From: Thermodesulfobium acidiphilum
GTDB lineage: Bacteria > Thermodesulfobiota > Thermodesulfobiia > Thermodesulfobiales > Thermodesulfobiaceae
Reading direction: 5' to 3'
Assembly: GCF_003057965.1 (NCBI RefSeq)
Contig: NZ_CP020921.1
Span: forward strand, 1,003,001 to 1,067,000
Length of the DNA: 64,000 bases
In this document: piece by piece, positions 55,264 through 64,000 of the stretch
Layout of the letters: every line of letters starts with the position of its first letter
How positions within the stretch are numbered: position 1 is the stretch's first letter
Notes under the pieces: model-generated
Databases searched by the model: none
The model's input: the letters and a program-made list of their open reading frames with translations, nothing else
Told to the model about the DNA's origin: nothing
Program-made: the position numbers and the translations under genes

Positions 55264-55788
55264 CTACTCAAATATGTCATTAAATTTACATTCAAATCTA
55301 AAATTGCCTAATTTGTTTTTAAAAATTATTTCTTCTTTTGGTAAGGGTAAAAATACATCTTCATCTAAATCAAAGAGATACAAACATCGAATGTCAATGT
55401 GCCTTTCGCTAAAAAAGTCTAAATCAAATTTAGAGAAAAAATCCTTCAAATGAATAATAAGATCTCTGTAATAAAACGTACACTGATCGATATTTTCTAA
55501 AATATCTCCTAAAGAAAACAAATTTCTTGATATATTATAAAAACTTACTTCTTTAACATCAAATCTTATTCCTTTTGAAATAAAAGTTTTACCAGAACTA
55601 AAAAGTATGGAAAAAAAAGGTGAAACTTTTATGCTTTTTAAATCATCATCTATACTTGAGAGTTGCAAAATCCTATAATTTGGGAATCGGATTGGTTTAT
55701 TATCCATTACTCTATATGCTTCAAAAATTTCATGTATTACAGGAAAAGAACCGATATTATTTCTAAAAGTAAATTCTAAAAAAGTCAA
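55264..55788 (-). CDS. protein of unknown function upstream of selA
   Basis: This 174-residue soluble protein has no motif I recognise. It is rich in Phe, Asp and Ile (for example CTFYYRDLIIHLKDFFSKFDLDFF). It ends 8 nt before selA and is surely co-transcribed. Whether it has a part in selenium metabolism is unknown. Confidence 0.68.
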   Translation of the reverse strand: MTFLEFTFRNNIGSFPVIHEIFEAYRVMDNKPIRFPNYRILQLSSIDDDLKSIKVSPFFSILFSSGKTFISKGIRFDVKEVSFYNISRNLFSLGDILENIDQCTFYYRDLIIHLKDFFSKFDLDFFSERHIDIRCLYLFDLDEDVFLPLPKEEIIFKNKLGNFRFECKFNDIFE

Positions 55789-55851
55789 ATTTTACCTCTC
55801 CCTCTTAATCATCGAAGATTTCAAATTTTAATTTAATATATTACCTGAAAC

Positions 55852-58800
55852 TTATTTTTTTCCAAAGATTTTATAGGCAACTTTTTCTACAGCTATATAT
55901 AAAACAGGAATTATAAATACACCTATAAAAGTTCCTGTTAACATACCACCTACCACCGATGTGCCCATAGCAATTCTTGCGCCGGAACCCGCACCGGATG
56001 CGATTGCCAATGGCAAACAGCCGAAGATAAAAGCAAAGGAAGTCATAAGAATTGGTCTTAGTCTTACCCTCGCAGCCTCTACAATAGCTTCAATTTGGCC
56101 CATCCCACTTTCTTCTCTGATCCTTGAAAACTGAATTATTAAAATTGCATTTTTTGCAGCAAGCCCAATAAGCATTATAAGCCCAATTTGCATATATACA
56201 TTATTACTAAGATGTCTTATATATTGGAAAAAAGTTGCACCAAACATCGCAGTAGGAACTGATAATATTACACTGATGGGAACAAACCAACTCTCATATA
56301 AAGCTGCAAGACATAAAAACGCAAAAATTAGAGATAGAGCAAAAAGAATAGGTGCTTTCTGCCCAGATTTTTGTTCCTCCAGGCTCAAATCTGCCCAATC
56401 ATAAGAGAAAGTTGCAGGCAAGACTTTATGCGCTACTTCTACCAATGCTTGCATAGCTTGACCTGAACTATAACCAGGAGCAGGATTACCACCAATTTGA
56501 ATTGCTCTATAATTATCAAACCTTTGTATTACTGAAGGACCATCTGTAAGTTTTGCACTAGCAAGGGTACTTAAAGGGATCATTTTCCCTTCAGGATTTC
56601 TTACATAAAAAAACTTTATATCATTTGGAGTAGTCCTAAATTGAGGTAAAGCTTGCATAGTTACTTTATAAGTTTTTCCATAAAGATTTATATCGTTAAC
56701 CTCAAGGCCTCCATAAAAAGTTTGCATTGTATTAAATACATCAGTAAGAGGAATTCCTAATTTTTTTACTTTATCTCTATCAATATTATAGGTATAGCCA
56801 GGTGTATTTGCATTAAAAGTGGAATAAATTGTTCCAATTGCAGGCATCTTTTTTGCTTCATTAATAAATTCTTTAGAAATGTTATCCATCTCTTGAAAAC
56901 TCGCTTCCCCACCTCTATCCTCAAGCATTATTGTAAAGCCGCCTCTTGTTCCAATTCCTGGTAAAGAAGAGGGAAGTAGCGGTAAAACTGTTGCATTTGG
57001 GAATTGCTGAGATTTAATAAATATTTGTCTTAAAATGCTTTGCGCAGATAACTCTTGAGTTCTTCTTTCATCCCAAGGCTTAAGTCTTATAAAGATAACG
57101 CCTGTGCTTGAATCGGCAGCAAAAGTTAAAAAGTTTATGCCGTTGACACATGTAACAGCATATACACCGGGAATTTGCCTAATTACTTGACCTATTTCAT
57201 TTATTTCATTAGAAGTAACGTTCAAACTTGTGCCCTGTGGTAGTGAAACTGCTGCTATAAGATAACCCTGATCCTCATCTGGAACAAAAGAAGTTGGAAG
57301 TTTAGAAACAATAAAAAATGTAACAATCGTTAACAATATAATAAATAACAAGCCCCATTTAACTTTTCTAATCAATTTGTAAACTATTTGAGAATATTTA
57401 TAAACAATCCTTTCAAAGTTATCGTTAAATTTGTCAAAAAACTTAGCAAGCAACCCTTTGTGTTTGGTTGGATCATATGGAGTTAACATCCTCGCACACA
57501 ATGTAGGTGTAAGAGAAAGTGCTACTATTACAGAGAGGATCATAGAAACAGTTATAGTTAATGCAAATTGCTTATACAAAACCCCCATAGTTCCACCAAA
57601 AAATGCAACTGGTATAAAAACTGAAGCCAAAACAAACGCTATTGCTACAATTGCAGCTGAAACTTCTTTCATAGCTTTTTGAGCAGCCCCAAAAGGGTTC
57701 ATACCGTCATATCTAATATGACGTTCTACTGCTTCAATAACTACAATTGCATCATCAACTACCAAACCTATTGCCAAAACCATAGCAAAAAGTGTAAGAG
57801 TATTGATAGAAAAACCAAAAACAAGAAACATAGCAAAGGTACCTATCAATGACACTGGTACGGCAAGCATTGGTATAAGAGTCGCTTTCCAGGACTGCAA
57901 AAAAATAAAAATTACTACCATAACTAAAAGCAAAGCCTCAAATAAAGTTACTAACACCTCCTTCAAAGATTCTCTTATAAAAAGCGTGTTGTCAACAACG
58001 ATTTCATATTTCATATCAGGAGGGAAATTTTTTGAGGCATTTTGTATGATTTCTTTGCACTGATCTACTGTTTTCAAAGCATCAGCATCAGGAGTTAGTT
58101 GTACTCCAAAAGCAGCCGCATTATATCCATCCATAGTTGAGTTATACATATAAAACCTACCACCTAAGTTAACTCGAGCAATATCTTTTAACCTCACAAT
58201 AGATCCATCAGGATTGGCTCTTACTATAATATTTTCAAACTCTTGAGGTGTACTTAACCTACCCTTTACTCTGGTAATATATTGAAATGCTTGATCAGCA
58301 GGTGTTGGCATTTGACCTATGGTGCCGGATGCTGCTTGTACATTTTGTTCTTTTATTGCATTGTAAACATCTGTCGTAGTTATACCCAATTGAGCCATTT
58401 TTTCTGGATTTAGCCAAATTCTCATCCCAAAGGGAGATCCATACATCATTACCTGACCTACACCCTTCACCCTTTGTAATTGCTGAACTATATTAATATT
58501 TCCATAATTTGCTAGAAAAGTAGACTCATATGTTCCTTTGGGAGAATAAAGCGAAAAAACAAGAGCATTTTGAGGTGTAACTTTCATCACATTAATTCCA
58601 TACTGAACCACCTCAGAAGGCAATAAAGGAGATGCCTGACCCACTCTATTCTGAGCTTGTACAGTAGCCAGATCTGGATTTTTGCCAAGTTCAAATTGAA
58701 CTTGTAATGTATAACTTCCTGTATCAGTACTTGTAGATAACATAGAAACCATACCTTCTACACCATTAACCTGATCTTCCATTTGTTGAGCAACCGTTTG

Positions 58801-58974
58801 TTCTACAGTTTGAGCATTTGCAGCAGGATAATTCGCTATAACATTAACTTGTGGAGGGGTTATCTGAGGATAAACAGCAATTGGTAAATTTACCATTGCA
58901 AGCAAACCAACCAGAACTATTATTAACGAAACAACAATCGCAAAAATTGGGTTTTTAATAAAAAATTGCGCCAT
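55852..58974 (-). CDS. RND multidrug efflux pump (HAE1/AcrB-like)
   Basis: This 1040-residue inner-membrane pump has the duplicated six-helix RND layout and two large periplasmic loops. It shows FFIKNPIFAIVVSLIIVLVG at the start, NLPIAVYPQITPPQVNV, the proton-relay helix GLVVDDAIVVIEAVERH and the conserved end GGMLTGTFIGVFIIPVLY. It works with the adaptor and channel encoded next to it to expel lipophilic compounds across both membranes. Confidence 0.96.
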   Translation of the reverse strand: MAQFFIKNPIFAIVVSLIIVLVGLLAMVNLPIAVYPQITPPQVNVIANYPAANAQTVEQTVAQQMEDQVNGVEGMVSMLSTSTDTGSYTLQVQFELGKNPDLATVQAQNRVGQASPLLPSEVVQYGINVMKVTPQNALVFSLYSPKGTYESTFLANYGNINIVQQLQRVKGVGQVMMYGSPFGMRIWLNPEKMAQLGITTTDVYNAIKEQNVQAASGTIGQMPTPADQAFQYITRVKGRLSTPQEFENIIVRANPDGSIVRLKDIARVNLGGRFYMYNSTMDGYNAAAFGVQLTPDADALKTVDQCKEIIQNASKNFPPDMKYEIVVDNTLFIRESLKEVLVTLFEALLLVMVVIFIFLQSWKATLIPMLAVPVSLIGTFAMFLVFGFSINTLTLFAMVLAIGLVVDDAIVVIEAVERHIRYDGMNPFGAAQKAMKEVSAAIVAIAFVLASVFIPVAFFGGTMGVLYKQFALTITVSMILSVIVALSLTPTLCARMLTPYDPTKHKGLLAKFFDKFNDNFERIVYKYSQIVYKLIRKVKWGLLFIILLTIVTFFIVSKLPTSFVPDEDQGYLIAAVSLPQGTSLNVTSNEINEIGQVIRQIPGVYAVTCVNGINFLTFAADSSTGVIFIRLKPWDERRTQELSAQSILRQIFIKSQQFPNATVLPLLPSSLPGIGTRGGFTIMLEDRGGEASFQEMDNISKEFINEAKKMPAIGTIYSTFNANTPGYTYNIDRDKVKKLGIPLTDVFNTMQTFYGGLEVNDINLYGKTYKVTMQALPQFRTTPNDIKFFYVRNPEGKMIPLSTLASAKLTDGPSVIQRFDNYRAIQIGGNPAPGYSSGQAMQALVEVAHKVLPATFSYDWADLSLEEQKSGQKAPILFALSLIFAFLCLAALYESWFVPISVILSVPTAMFGATFFQYIRHLSNNVYMQIGLIMLIGLAAKNAILIIQFSRIREESGMGQIEAIVEAARVRLRPILMTSFAFIFGCLPLAIASGAGSGARIAMGTSVVGGMLTGTFIGVFIIPVLYIAVEKVAYKIFGKK

Positions 58975-58977
58975 AAA

Positions 58978-60138
58978 CTACTTTATACCCAAAGATTCGG
59001 GAGTGACCTCTATTACTTTAACAATAGTTCCTGTAGGAGCTTTCTGAAATCCTTCAACTATAACGTTATCACCAGGCCTAAGTCCATCCTCTACAACCCA
59101 AAGAGAACCTATCCTTGGTCCCATTTTAACAGGAACCATCTGTGCTTTACTATTGTTATCTACAATAGTAATAAAGGTCTTATCCAAAATCTGCTGAACC
59201 GCCATTTGAGGTACAAGAATAGCATTTTTTAAGTGACCTTCCAAAAGAACTACTTTAGCAAACATTCCTGGAACAAGAATATTCTCAGGATTTGGGAAAA
59301 GTGCTTTTATTGAAAGAGTTCCGGTATTTTGAGTAAGACCTCTATTTATTTCAGTTATTTTTCCTGGATATTTATAAGTCGTTCCATCAGAAAGCACAAG
59401 TTTTATCCTTTTACCTACATCACTATTTATCGGATCAACACCATTTTTAATCATATTTAGATAATCGTTTTCAGAAATGCTGAACAAAACATACATAGGA
59501 TCGGGCGACGATAACGTGCATAAAACAGTTTGCCCAGCGGTGACGAATGCACCTAAACTCAAATCATCTCCGACACCCAGCTTACCACTAAAAGGTGCAA
59601 CAATTAAGGTATCGCTCAAATTATCTTCAGCCTGTTTGAGATTTGCTCTCATTGCTTCTACAATCTGATAGTCTTGTTTGGCAATCGATGCGGCTGTATC
59701 TGAAGTTTGTTGTGGAACAGCATCCTGAGCAGCAAGAATCTTATATCTGTCGGCATCAAGCTTTGCATTTTCATAATTTGCAATTGCCTGTGCTAACTGT
59801 GCTTTTGCCTGAAGAACAGCAGCCTCATAAGCTCTTTTGTCAATTTGAAAAAGGGGCTGACCTGCTTTTACTAGATCTCCACCCTTTATATACTTTGCAA
59901 CTATATTTCCAGAAACTTTAGCTTTGATTTGAACATCGTTCACAGCTTCTACTTGACCTACGTAATCTTGATAAACATCAGTATCCTTTACTATAACTTT
60001 CATTGCCTTAACTACCGGTATTCGACTTACAGGCACGCTTTTCTTGTTAAGAAAACTAAAAGCTAATAGCACAATTATAAGAATACCTATAATCGAAGAT
60101 GCTATAATAACCTTTCTTTTTAACATATCTTTTAACAT
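58978..60138 (-). CDS. RND periplasmic adaptor (AcrA-like)
   Basis: This 386-residue membrane-fusion protein has an N-terminal membrane anchor, a biotinyl-lipoyl-like motif (VQIKAKVSGNIVAKYIKGGDLVKAGQPLFQID), a helical hairpin (~95-165) and beta-barrel domains (VAPFSGKLG, VPGMFAKVVL, VPQMAVQ). There is no lipobox cysteine near the start. It lies 3 nt upstream of the pump gene. Confidence 0.95.
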   Translation of the reverse strand: MLKDMLKRKVIIASSIIGILIIVLLAFSFLNKKSVPVSRIPVVKAMKVIVKDTDVYQDYVGQVEAVNDVQIKAKVSGNIVAKYIKGGDLVKAGQPLFQIDKRAYEAAVLQAKAQLAQAIANYENAKLDADRYKILAAQDAVPQQTSDTAASIAKQDYQIVEAMRANLKQAEDNLSDTLIVAPFSGKLGVGDDLSLGAFVTAGQTVLCTLSSPDPMYVLFSISENDYLNMIKNGVDPINSDVGKRIKLVLSDGTTYKYPGKITEINRGLTQNTGTLSIKALFPNPENILVPGMFAKVVLLEGHLKNAILVPQMAVQQILDKTFITIVDNNSKAQMVPVKMGPRIGSLWVVEDGLRPGDNVIVEGFQKAPTGTIVKVIEVTPESLGIK

Positions 60139-60152
60139 ATCTTTAATTGAAT

Positions 60153-61490
60153 CTAATCCAATCCAATTGCCTTATACAAAGCCGCTTTTGCAACCTGATA
60201 GTCAAACTTAGCTTGAGCATATTGAGTTTGGGAAGTAGAAAGCTGTGCCTCTGCATCTAACACCTCAGAAATGGTGTTTACACCTGCCTGGTATCTAACT
60301 CTAGCTAATCTCAAGCTTTCTTCAGCCTCCGCTACTGATTTAGAAATGGTATCAATTCTTTGTTTTGCAGATATAAGATTTAAAAGCGCTTGCTTTACGT
60401 CCAGCTTAACTTGATCAAAAATCTGCTTTTCATAGTCTTCTTGAGTTCTATATGCTATTATTGCCTGCTGAACCTGACTTCTAATTATGCCACCATTATA
60501 AATTGGAATGGTCATCTCTACCACTGCACCCCAATCCTGGTTATTGGGGAAAAAGTGATTATCTACCCATTCTTTATATGCTGTAATAGTAAAGTCAGGA
60601 AGTCTTTTAGTCTTTGCAACCCATATAAGCTTCTTTGCAGCCTCTGCAGCAAATCTCGCAGCCCTAAGATCAGGTCTAAAAGAAACAGCCTTTGTTGTTA
60701 ATTCGTCCACACTACCAGTTATATTGGGCACATCTTGATCTTTTGCAAGAATCAATTTTGTGTTCATTGGATATCCTATAAGATTATTCAAAGAAGAATA
60801 AGCCAAATCTCTTTGGTTTTTTGCATCCAGTAAGTTTTGTTTTATTTGAGCCAGAGCTACCTGAACTCTTAATACATCAATTTTAGCTGCCGTTCCAGCG
60901 TTATACATAGCCTGAGTAACCCTAAGTTGTTCTTCAATTTGCTTTAGATCTGCTTCTTGAGAAGCCACGTTATCTTCTGCCTGCAAACATTGAAAGTACG
61001 CTTTTGTAACTCGATACGTTAAATCTTGAACTGCACTTCTATAATTTTCTTCAGCTTCTCTTACGTTAAGCCAGGCAGCAGATCTTTGCTCCCAAATCTT
61101 TCTCCATACATCAAACTCATATGTTAAAACAGCCCTATGATCATAAGTAGTTTTATAGCCTGTTGGGACTTTACCTATTCCCGGAAGCATAATAGCAGGA
61201 GCACTTTTTAACTCTGTATAAGTTGACTGCCAATTTAGATGAGGAACGAGATAACCAGATATTTCGTGCGCCTGCATTCTTGCATTTCCAATCTTTTCTC
61301 TATCCATTTTTAACAAAGGACTATAGTTTTTTGCAAGTTCTATTGCTTTATCAAGAGTAAGACTTAACTCTTCAGGAGGATTAGTGGGCTTATATTCCAG
61401 AACTTCCTCTTTTGATTGAGCAACACAAGTAAGAGATACAAAAACAAAAAATAAAATAAAGAAAATAAAACAATTAATCTTTATTCTCAT
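60153..61490 (-). CDS. TolC-like outer-membrane channel
   Basis: This 445-residue outer-membrane efflux protein has a signal peptide (hydrophobic FFILFFVFVSLTCVA) and two repeats of the OEP helical domain. The helical domain includes YNAGTAAKIDVLRVQVALAQIKQNLLDA and YQAGVNTISEVLDAEAQLSTSQTQYAQAKFDYQVAKAAL. It shows that the host has an outer membrane. The signal peptide ends in a VSLTCVAQ region; the Cys is not in a perfect lipobox. Confidence 0.93.
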   Translation of the reverse strand: MRIKINCFIFFILFFVFVSLTCVAQSKEEVLEYKPTNPPEELSLTLDKAIELAKNYSPLLKMDREKIGNARMQAHEISGYLVPHLNWQSTYTELKSAPAIMLPGIGKVPTGYKTTYDHRAVLTYEFDVWRKIWEQRSAAWLNVREAEENYRSAVQDLTYRVTKAYFQCLQAEDNVASQEADLKQIEEQLRVTQAMYNAGTAAKIDVLRVQVALAQIKQNLLDAKNQRDLAYSSLNNLIGYPMNTKLILAKDQDVPNITGSVDELTTKAVSFRPDLRAARFAAEAAKKLIWVAKTKRLPDFTITAYKEWVDNHFFPNNQDWGAVVEMTIPIYNGGIIRSQVQQAIIAYRTQEDYEKQIFDQVKLDVKQALLNLISAKQRIDTISKSVAEAEESLRLARVRYQAGVNTISEVLDAEAQLSTSQTQYAQAKFDYQVAKAALYKAIGLD

Positions 61491-62053
61491 CTAATCAACC
61501 CCGAAGTTAAACCCGAAAAAATCATTTGCCATATTTCTTTCTTGTTCAATTTAATCTCTTCCCCTTTCAAAACTAAAGTTGTAAAAAATACAAGGTTTCC
61601 CCATATAAACAGCGAAATCATTCTTTCATTAATTTCCCTAATTATATTTACCTCTATAAGATTTCTCACAATCTTATCCAGGTCTTCAATTATATATTTA
61701 TCTCTCATACTCCTTAATTCGTTATAGAAGGTTTTATCTCCAAGTGAAAGTCCATTTAAAACTAAACTACCCAACTTACTTGCAAGTTCCCAGTTATCAA
61801 AATAATCATATACAAAAGCTCTCAAACTTAATATGCTATTGAAATCCTTGCCAGACCAAAGTATTTCAGACAACTTCCTAAAAGCATACTCTATAGTCGA
61901 ATAAAATAAATCTTTTTTAGAATTAAAGTACAGATATACTGTCCCTTTTCCTATATCTGCTTCCTTTGCAATATCACTTATCCTGACTTGAGAGTATCCT
62001 TTTTGGGAAAAATATTCAAGTGATACTTTCAAAATTTTATCTTCTATATCCAT
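61487..62053 (-). CDS. TetR-family regulator of the efflux operon
   Basis: This 188-residue regulator has an N-terminal TetR helix-turn-helix (LEYFSQKGYSQVRISDIAKEADIGKGTVYLYFNSKKDLFY) and a ligand-binding C-domain. It is the first gene of tetR-tolC-acrA-acrB, overlapping the channel gene by 4 nt, so it most likely represses its own operon until a pump substrate binds. A dyad just upstream fits as operator. Confidence 0.93.
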   Translation of the reverse strand: MDIEDKILKVSLEYFSQKGYSQVRISDIAKEADIGKGTVYLYFNSKKDLFYSTIEYAFRKLSEILWSGKDFNSILSLRAFVYDYFDNWELASKLGSLVLNGLSLGDKTFYNELRSMRDKYIIEDLDKIVRNLIEVNIIREINERMISLFIWGNLVFFTTLVLKGEEIKLNKKEIWQMIFSGLTSGLIR

Positions 62054-62064
62054 ATCTCCACACT

Positions 62065-62080
62065 ATGACCAATCAGTCAT
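62065..62080. promoter_or_regulatory. candidate TetR operator
   Basis: ATGAC-CAATCA-GTCAT is a 16-bp dyad with 5-bp arms, 12 nt upstream of the regulator's start. Its TGAC...GTCA form resembles operators of several TetR-family efflux repressors. Confidence 0.6.
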
Positions 62081-62373
62081 TTTTTAAATTTTAACCTACA
62101 AAATTTGTTTTGTAAATATCACATTATATTCAATTGTTTAAAAATATTATATTTATATAATATTAACATAAATGAATACATTTTAGGCTAAAATTAATTT
62201 TGCTTTTATATTTGAAATTTTACAAAAACTTAAATACAAAAATTACTTTAAATTAGCTAAAAATTATTTTCAATTTTAGCATAAATTACTAAAATCAGGT
62301 TATTTTAAAAAATATAACTAACATCATTGAAACAATTGACAGCATCCTTTAAATATTGTAATTTAGGAATAAA
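62081..62373. promoter_or_regulatory. AT-rich spacer with tRNA-Leu promoter
   Basis: I see no gene here. Near its right end TTGACA (62336-62341), a 17-nt spacer and TAATTT (62359-62364) form a plus-strand promoter placing transcription start a few bases before tRNA-Leu. The rest is very AT-rich. Confidence 0.65.
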
Positions 62374-62460
<87 letters not shown>

Positions 62461-62488
62461 AGAATTCCTATAAAAAATGAGGTAAGGA

Positions 62489-62776
62489 ATGGCTATACAT
62501 ATTAGTGCTGATGCAAAATCTTATATTGCTAAAAATGGAAATACAATATACTTTGATGACTATCCTACAATTGGAACCTGTGTAGGAGATATTAAATTTC
62601 CTCCATCAGTTAAATTGGGTACTCCTAAAGACTCCTCAAAGTTTGAAGTTACAAAAATAGACACGGTAATTATATATCTTCCAAAAGATATTCAGTATAA
62701 TCGAGATTTGACGATTAAGCTTAAAAAAACTTTGGGCAAATATCAACTGGTAATCGACGGTTGGAAATACGTTTGA
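62489..62776 (+). CDS. HesB-like protein related to the CC/Se-motif family
   Basis: This 95-residue protein has a HesB/IscA-like fold pattern (MAIHISADAKSYIAKNGNTIYF...GTPKDSSKFEVTKIDTVIIYLPKDI..LVIDGWKYV). It resembles the small family known for a CC or U-C (selenocysteine) motif after a glycine-rich strand. Here the site reads GTCVGD, with a single Cys. The function of the family is unknown; a thiol or metal role is likely. TGAGGTAAGG precedes ATG 62489. It is set between two tRNA-Leu genes on the same strand. Confidence 0.65.
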   Translation: MAIHISADAKSYIAKNGNTIYFDDYPTIGTCVGDIKFPPSVKLGTPKDSSKFEVTKIDTVIIYLPKDIQYNRDLTIKLKKTLGKYQLVIDGWKYV

Positions 62777-62816
62777 CTTTTCAAATTTTTTGTTATATAT
62801 TTTCTCTAACATCAAC

Positions 62817-62903
62817 GCCGAGGTGGTGAAATTGGCAGACGCGCTGGACTCAAAATCCAGTATCCTCACGGATGTGTGGGTTCGAGTCCCACCCTCGGCA
62901 CCA
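62817..62903 (+). tRNA. tRNA-Leu (CAA)
   Basis: An 87-nt class II tRNA has acceptor GCCGAGG/CCTCGGC, anticodon loop CTCAAAA (CAA), long variable arm, T-loop GTTCGAGTC and encoded CCA. It is very similar to the tRNA-Leu 357 nt upstream. Confidence 0.96.
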
Positions 62904-62913
62904 ATTTTTAATT

Positions 62914-64000
62914 CTATGATTTTATCAATTCTTCAAATTTTTCCTCTGGCATAGGTTTTGCCAAAAGAAAGCCTTGAACGTACTCGCATCCTAATTCTTC
63001 CAATATTTTTAGTTGATCTAAAGTCTCTACTCCTTCAGCAATAGTTTTTAGATTAAGTCTCTTGTTCAAAAATATTATGCTCTCAACAATCGATTTTGCC
63101 CTAATATCCTTTTCTATATTATTTAGAAACGATTTATCGATTTTCAAGGAATCAAGCTTAAGCCTGTAAAGATAGTTAAAAGAAGAAAAACCAGTACCAA
63201 AATCATCCAAAGATATAGAAATACCTTCTCTATCGAATTTCTTTAGCATAATTAAGCAGCGCTCAAAATCCTCAACAAATGTTCTTTCAACGAGTTCTAT
63301 ACCAAACATTCTTCTGCGAACTTCATACTTTTTAATGGTATAAATTACATATTTCCTAAAATTTTCATCTTTAAAACTTCGTTCAGATAGATTTATTGAG
63401 ATTGGCACTATATTTTTCTCTCTTTTTTCCCAATCCATTAATTTATTGCAAACGTTGTCAACTACAAACCTCTCAACGTCACTTATTCGGCCCATTTCTT
63501 CTAATATAGGAATAAATTCCATAGGCAAAATCACTTGACCATTATTTTTCCATCTAAGTAGCGCCTCTGCACCAACTATACTTTTGTCCTTTATCGAAAA
63601 TATTGGCTGATAATAAAGAATAAATTCTTTATTAATAATAGCTCTCTCTAATCTTGACTTCAGATCAAGTTTCATCCTTGCTCTTTGCTCAAAATCTTTC
63701 TTATAAAACCCTATTTTTCTATCTTTACTGCCTTTAATGCTAGCCAATCCAATATTAGCTCTTTCAAGAAGAGTTTGTGCATTTTCGCCATCATTTGGGA
63801 AAAAACTAACTCCGTAGTTAAAGAAAACTAAGATCTCATTTCTTTTTGAAATTTCATAAGGTTTCTCAAGGGCCAGATTAAGCTTTGAAATTATATTTAA
63901 AACATCTTCTAAAGTCGCAATATCTTTTAATAAAACAACAAACATATCTGACTCTAATTTTCCTATTAAATCATATTCTCTTAGAGTTTTCTTGATTCTA
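62914..64000 (-). CDS. GGDEF/EAL protein, 5' end beyond the window
   Basis: This is the C-terminal part of a signalling protein; the frame stays open to the right edge. A GGDEF domain with a degenerate site (LESDMF where GGDEF is expected) is followed by a complete EAL domain: GAEALLRWKNNG, ELVERTF, DDFGTGFSSFNYL, KIDKSFL, AEGVET, QGFLLAKPMP. It should be a cyclic-di-GMP phosphodiesterase. It is a close relative of the protein at 10725-13253, sharing the same odd ESDxF loop. Its 3' end lies 10 nt from the convergent tRNA-Leu. Confidence 0.92.
   Translation of the reverse strand, partial: RIKKTLREYDLIGKLESDMFVVLLKDIATLEDVLNIISKLNLALEKPYEISKRNEILVFFNYGVSFFPNDGENAQTLLERANIGLASIKGSKDRKIGFYKKDFEQRARMKLDLKSRLERAIINKEFILYYQPIFSIKDKSIVGAEALLRWKNNGQVILPMEFIPILEEMGRISDVERFVVDNVCNKLMDWEKREKNIVPISINLSERSFKDENFRKYVIYTIKKYEVRRRMFGIELVERTFVEDFERCLIMLKKFDREGISISLDDFGTGFSSFNYLYRLKLDSLKIDKSFLNNIEKDIRAKSIVESIIFLNKRLNLKTIAEGVETLDQLKILEELGCEYVQGFLLAKPMPEEKFEELIKS

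Noticed and set aside
62914..64000. A prophage or integrative element at the tRNA-Leu genes
   Set aside because: No integrase, no duplicated tRNA 3' end and no phage genes are visible within the window.

Overview
The window reads as chromosome of a low-GC, strictly anaerobic, hydrogen-metabolising bacterium with a Gram-negative type envelope. It carries a TolC-like outer-membrane channel with an RND pump, two [FeFe]-hydrogenases with their maturation genes, a selenium gene (selA), a sulfide:quinone oxidoreductase-like flavoprotein, and no oxygen-dependent enzyme that I can recognise. The dnaK-grpE-dnaJ-hspR-clp order recalls actinobacterial and other deep lineages. TTG start codons with good Shine-Dalgarno sequences are common. 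A Thermodesulfobium-like sulfate reducer is a reasonable guess, but nothing here proves the taxon.

Layout. 1-8215 (minus) is hydrogen metabolism. A cytosolic modular [FeFe]-hydrogenase is preceded by an unusual MvhD/NuoF fusion. Next comes a Tat-exported [FeFe]-hydrogenase (large subunit, small subunit, cytochrome b anchor), an aspartase/fumarase-family lyase, hydF and the beginning of hydE. 8216-9451 is a long hydrogenase leader with an attenuator-like hairpin and a 35-bp direct repeat, then a decayed CRISPR cas6 locus. 9452-14110 has a TSUP exporter, a cold-shock protein, a large PAS/GAF/GGDEF/EAL protein, a small membrane protein and rnpB. 14093-23285 (minus) runs yggS-proC-divIVA-DUF167-nucleoside phosphorylase-class II aldolase-mtnA-ileS-sahH-lspA; the middle looks like an anaerobic methylthioadenosine salvage route. 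23203-27539 is uvrB, a lone permease, tuf and two tRNAs.

27754-43951 holds a broken glutamine amidotransferase, tRNA-Asn and tRNA-Lys, and housekeeping genes (nnr, glmS, glnA, pdxJ, coaBC, rpoZ, gmk). These are followed by the heat-shock operon, which continues to dnaK at 46052. 46257-47875 is iscU with an iscS gene interrupted by an amber codon.

47994-50904 (minus) is the most interesting region. A 63-residue peptide with a Ser/Thr/Asp/Glu-rich tail is followed by an MvdD-like ATP-grasp ligase and an ABC exporter, which together look like a graspetide (omega-ester/amide RiPP) locus. 51049-53908 is an unknown membrane protein, the SQR-like protein and a small protein. 53906-62053 is selA, an unknown gene and a tetR-controlled tolC-acrA-acrB type efflux operon written in the opposite order on the plus strand. 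62374-64000 has two tRNA-Leu genes flanking a CC/Se-motif-like protein, and a truncated GGDEF/EAL gene running off the end.
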